64,000 nt of DNA from DASUNQ01 sp035536455. Its GTDB lineage: Bacteria > Acidobacteriota > Thermoanaerobaculia > Multivoradales > UBA5704. Under the pieces are notes generated by a model, which saw nothing but the letters and a program-made list of their open reading frames with translations, made no database searches and had not been told where the DNA came from. The stretch covers positions 10,317 to 74,316 of the forward strand of contig DATLOC010000032.1 in assembly GCA_035536455.1 (NCBI GenBank). The letters run 5' to 3'. Shown piece by piece: positions 62,937 to 64,000 of this stretch (within the stretch, counting starts at the first letter, position 1; the number at the start of each line of letters is the position of its first letter). The position numbers were made by a program, and so were the translations under genes.

Positions 62937-62960
62937 GGGGCGGAGCACGGCCTCCGCCCC
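62937..62960 (+). terminator. 9-bp hairpin after the propeller gene
   Basis: GGGGCGGAG and CTCCGCCCC are inverted copies around CACGGC, 17 bp after the stop at 62919. No T-run follows. Confidence 0.5.
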
Positions 62961-62987
62961 CCCATGTCCACACCTCCGCCCCTGCCA

Positions 62988-63016
62988 TGTCATCCTGAGC
63001 GCCAGCGAAGGATCTG
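62988..63016. repeat. Dispersed REP-like motif (TCATCCTGAGCG...CGAAGGATC)
   Basis: TCATCCTGAGCG and GCGAAGGATCTG can fold back (ATCCT/AGGAT). I recognise this as a variant of an intergenic motif of the form TCATCCTGAGCGAAGCGAAGGATC that I have seen in many bacterial genomes. Only one copy lies in this window. Confidence 0.45.
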
Positions 63017-63117
63017 GGTGGGGGGCCCAAGTCCGGGCGGGGGCTCTAAGTTCCTCTCTGTGTTACCCTAACCAGCGGCCCCGGCGGACCCGCGCCACCC
63101 GCGGCCCCCGCCACCAC

Positions 63118-63193
63118 GTCCCCATCGTCTAGAGGCCTAGGACTCCGCCCTTTCAAGGCGGCAACACGGGTTCGAATCCCGTTGGGGATACCA
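63118..63193 (+). tRNA. tRNA-Glu (anticodon TTC)
   Basis: A complete cloverleaf: acceptor GTCCCCA pairing with TGGGGAT (one G-U), anticodon arm CCGCC-CTTTCAA-GGCGG with TTC at the centre, T-arm CGGGTTCGAATCCCG, and an encoded CCA. The D-arm sequence TCGTCTAGAGGCCTAGGA is typical of bacterial tRNA-Glu. Confidence 0.97.
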
Positions 63194-63438
63194 CGCGGGA
63201 TGGACGTGGCCTCCTGGAGCTTCTCCCGTTCCTCGCGGAAGAGCGCTGCGTCGATCACACCCCCGTAGAGGCACGCCTCCGTAAGCCGGCGCAGGTGAGC
63301 GCGCAACCGCTCAAGACCGTGGGTCGCTGCAGCCCGCAGCTCTTCGTCACGGGCGCGGCGCCGCCCGAGCTTCTCGCGGATGACTTCCTCGAAGACGTCG
63401 AGGACGGCCGGAGGCGAAGCGAGCCGTTCGAGCATGGC
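63194..63438 (-). pseudogene. Fragment of a recombinase C-terminal region next to tRNA-Glu
   Basis: An open stretch reads LERLASPPAVLDVFEEVIREK, then a charged helix with ELRAAATHGLERLRAHLRRL, then YGGVIDAALFREEREKLQ. This is the coiled-coil C-terminal pattern of large serine recombinases (LYxxGxIDxxxFxxRxxxL). The catalytic N-terminal domain is absent, and the frame runs on into the antisense of the tRNA without a natural end, so it is a remnant. Its position directly after the tRNA 3' end suggests an old integration site. Family assignment is by eye. Confidence 0.5.
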
Positions 63439-63558
63439 GGAGTCACGGAGAACGGCACGTACTCGCTGGGCTTCGCCAACAGCAACCCGTCCTACTCCTA
63501 CGTCTGCAGCCGGGACTCCTCGAACCCGCCGGTCCTGGAGGTGACCTACGAGCCGTAA
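63439..63558 (+). pseudogene. C-terminal fragment of a DNRLRE/CBM96-type surface protein
   Basis: About 40 codons ending at TAA read GVTENGTYSLGFANSNPSYSY, then SRDSSNPPVLEVTYEP. This is the usual last strand pair of DNRLRE-type beta-sandwich domains (NGTYSFxL...SREAxxxxPxLxVTY). No start or upstream domain exists; the recombinase fragment abuts it on the opposite strand. Confidence 0.5.
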
Positions 63559-63659
63559 CGTCCTCCCCCTGTCCCGCTCCGTCATTCGCGTGCACCTAAT
63601 GTATAGCGAAGTGGCGAATTCTCTATCCGTCGGACTCAATCATCAGGGGGAGGTGACCG

Positions 63660-64000
63660 ATGCTCCACCGCACCGCCACGATCCTGCTCGCGGCGCTCGT
63701 GGGCGCGGGCGTGCCGGCCGCCGCTGACGACGGGGCCGGCGTCACGTTCCACGATCTGGCGGCGGACCAGGCTTCCGGGATCGACTACCGACGCGCGCCG
63801 TCGGCCACGAACGCCGTCTTCGAGCGGATCAAGGCCCAGCCCCGCTACACGATGCCACTGATCGTCGCCACGCCGGAGAAGCCCCGCGGCTCACCGGGCG
63901 TGGCGCTGCTCGACTTCGACGGCGACGGCGACCTGGACCTCTACGTGACCAACGGTCCCGGCGCCGCCAACAGCCTGTACGCCAACCGCCTCGAGAAGAC
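63660..64000 (+). CDS. FG-GAP/CRTAC1-like secreted protein, 5' part only
   Basis: The first 113 codons of a gene running off the window. A signal peptide (about 1-22) is followed by VTFHDLAADQASGIDYRRAPS and PGVALLDFDGDGDLDLYVTNG, a calcium-binding FG-GAP/VCBS repeat (DxDGDGDxD), then NSLYANRLE. This order is that of CRTAC1/ASPIC-UnbV family proteins. The ATG at 63660 has a good GGGAGGTGA ribosome site. The rest cannot be judged. Confidence 0.82.
   Translation, partial: MLHRTATILLAALVGAGVPAAADDGAGVTFHDLAADQASGIDYRRAPSATNAVFERIKAQPRYTMPLIVATPEKPRGSPGVALLDFDGDGDLDLYVTNGPGAANSLYANRLEK

Noticed and set aside
63046..63639. Intact minus-strand gene across tRNA-Glu
   Set aside because: Its C-terminal part is just antisense translation of the tRNA, a well-known artefact; only the recombinase-like piece is considered, as a fragment.

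Overview
The window is very GC-rich (clearly above 70% in most genes), densely packed and strand-switching. Several genes look typical of Acidobacteriota: a GWxTD plus VWFA secreted protein, a small secreted DUF5818-like protein, an S55-type (SpoIVB-like) secreted protein in a genome with no sporulation genes in view, a CRTAC1/FG-GAP protein and many secreted propeller-like proteins. I infer a soil-type Acidobacteriota, possibly Thermoanaerobaculia or Holophagae. This rests on gene content, not on a marker phylogeny.

Region 1 (1-9.7 kb): the end of a monofunctional peptidoglycan transglycosylase, a thioredoxin-like protein, a MocA-like molybdenum-cofactor cytidylyltransferase, a secreted TIM-barrel protein, and a minus-strand molybdenum hydroxylase operon. 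The FAD subunit of that operon carries the four-cysteine loop known from 4-hydroxybenzoyl-CoA reductase, and a secreted-protein gene is translationally coupled inside it. Region 2 (8.9-23.8 kb): a lipoprotein, CorA, the GWxTD/VWFA protein, YjbQ, an MFS exporter, an AarF/UbiB kinase, a 0.54-kb intergenic stretch made largely of two big imperfect palindromes, a GNAT protein, a BoxB-like di-iron oxygenase, proline dehydrogenase, an FHA-GGDEF protein and an S9 peptidase. The reductase and the BoxB-like protein together suggest aromatic acyl-CoA metabolism.

Region 3 (23.8-32 kb): a tightly overlapping operon recN - tsaC-like - S55 protein - propeller protein - coaD - adenosine deaminase. Region 4 (32-46.4 kb): small unknown and membrane proteins, pyruvate dehydrogenase E1 (aceE), a cNMP-PilZ protein, an amidohydrolase-TPR fusion, a DUF4166 pair, DUF1206, a LysC-LysA fusion whose kinase half has lost most of its catalytic domain, and a cNMP-patatin phospholipase.

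Region 5 (46.4-54.7 kb) is accessory in character. It has a MazEF-type pair, a PspA / AAA+ ATPase / XRE regulator operon that looks like an ESCRT-III/Vps4-style membrane-remodelling pair, a 16-unit array of 21-bp palindromic repeats just upstream of that operon, a second toxin-antitoxin pair, a decayed lower-GC gene with two frameshifts and an in-frame stop, and tandem Uma2 genes. Region 6 (54.7-64 kb): two PilT-family ATPases, an M28 peptidase, truA, small secreted proteins, a hydrolase, and a tRNA-Glu(TTC) followed by fragments of a recombinase and of a DNRLRE-type surface protein. The window ends inside an FG-GAP/CRTAC1-like gene.

Across the window, TAnnnT-type -10 boxes repeatedly lie only 6-10 nt from start codons, often in overlapping divergent pairs. 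This suggests frequent leaderless transcription.
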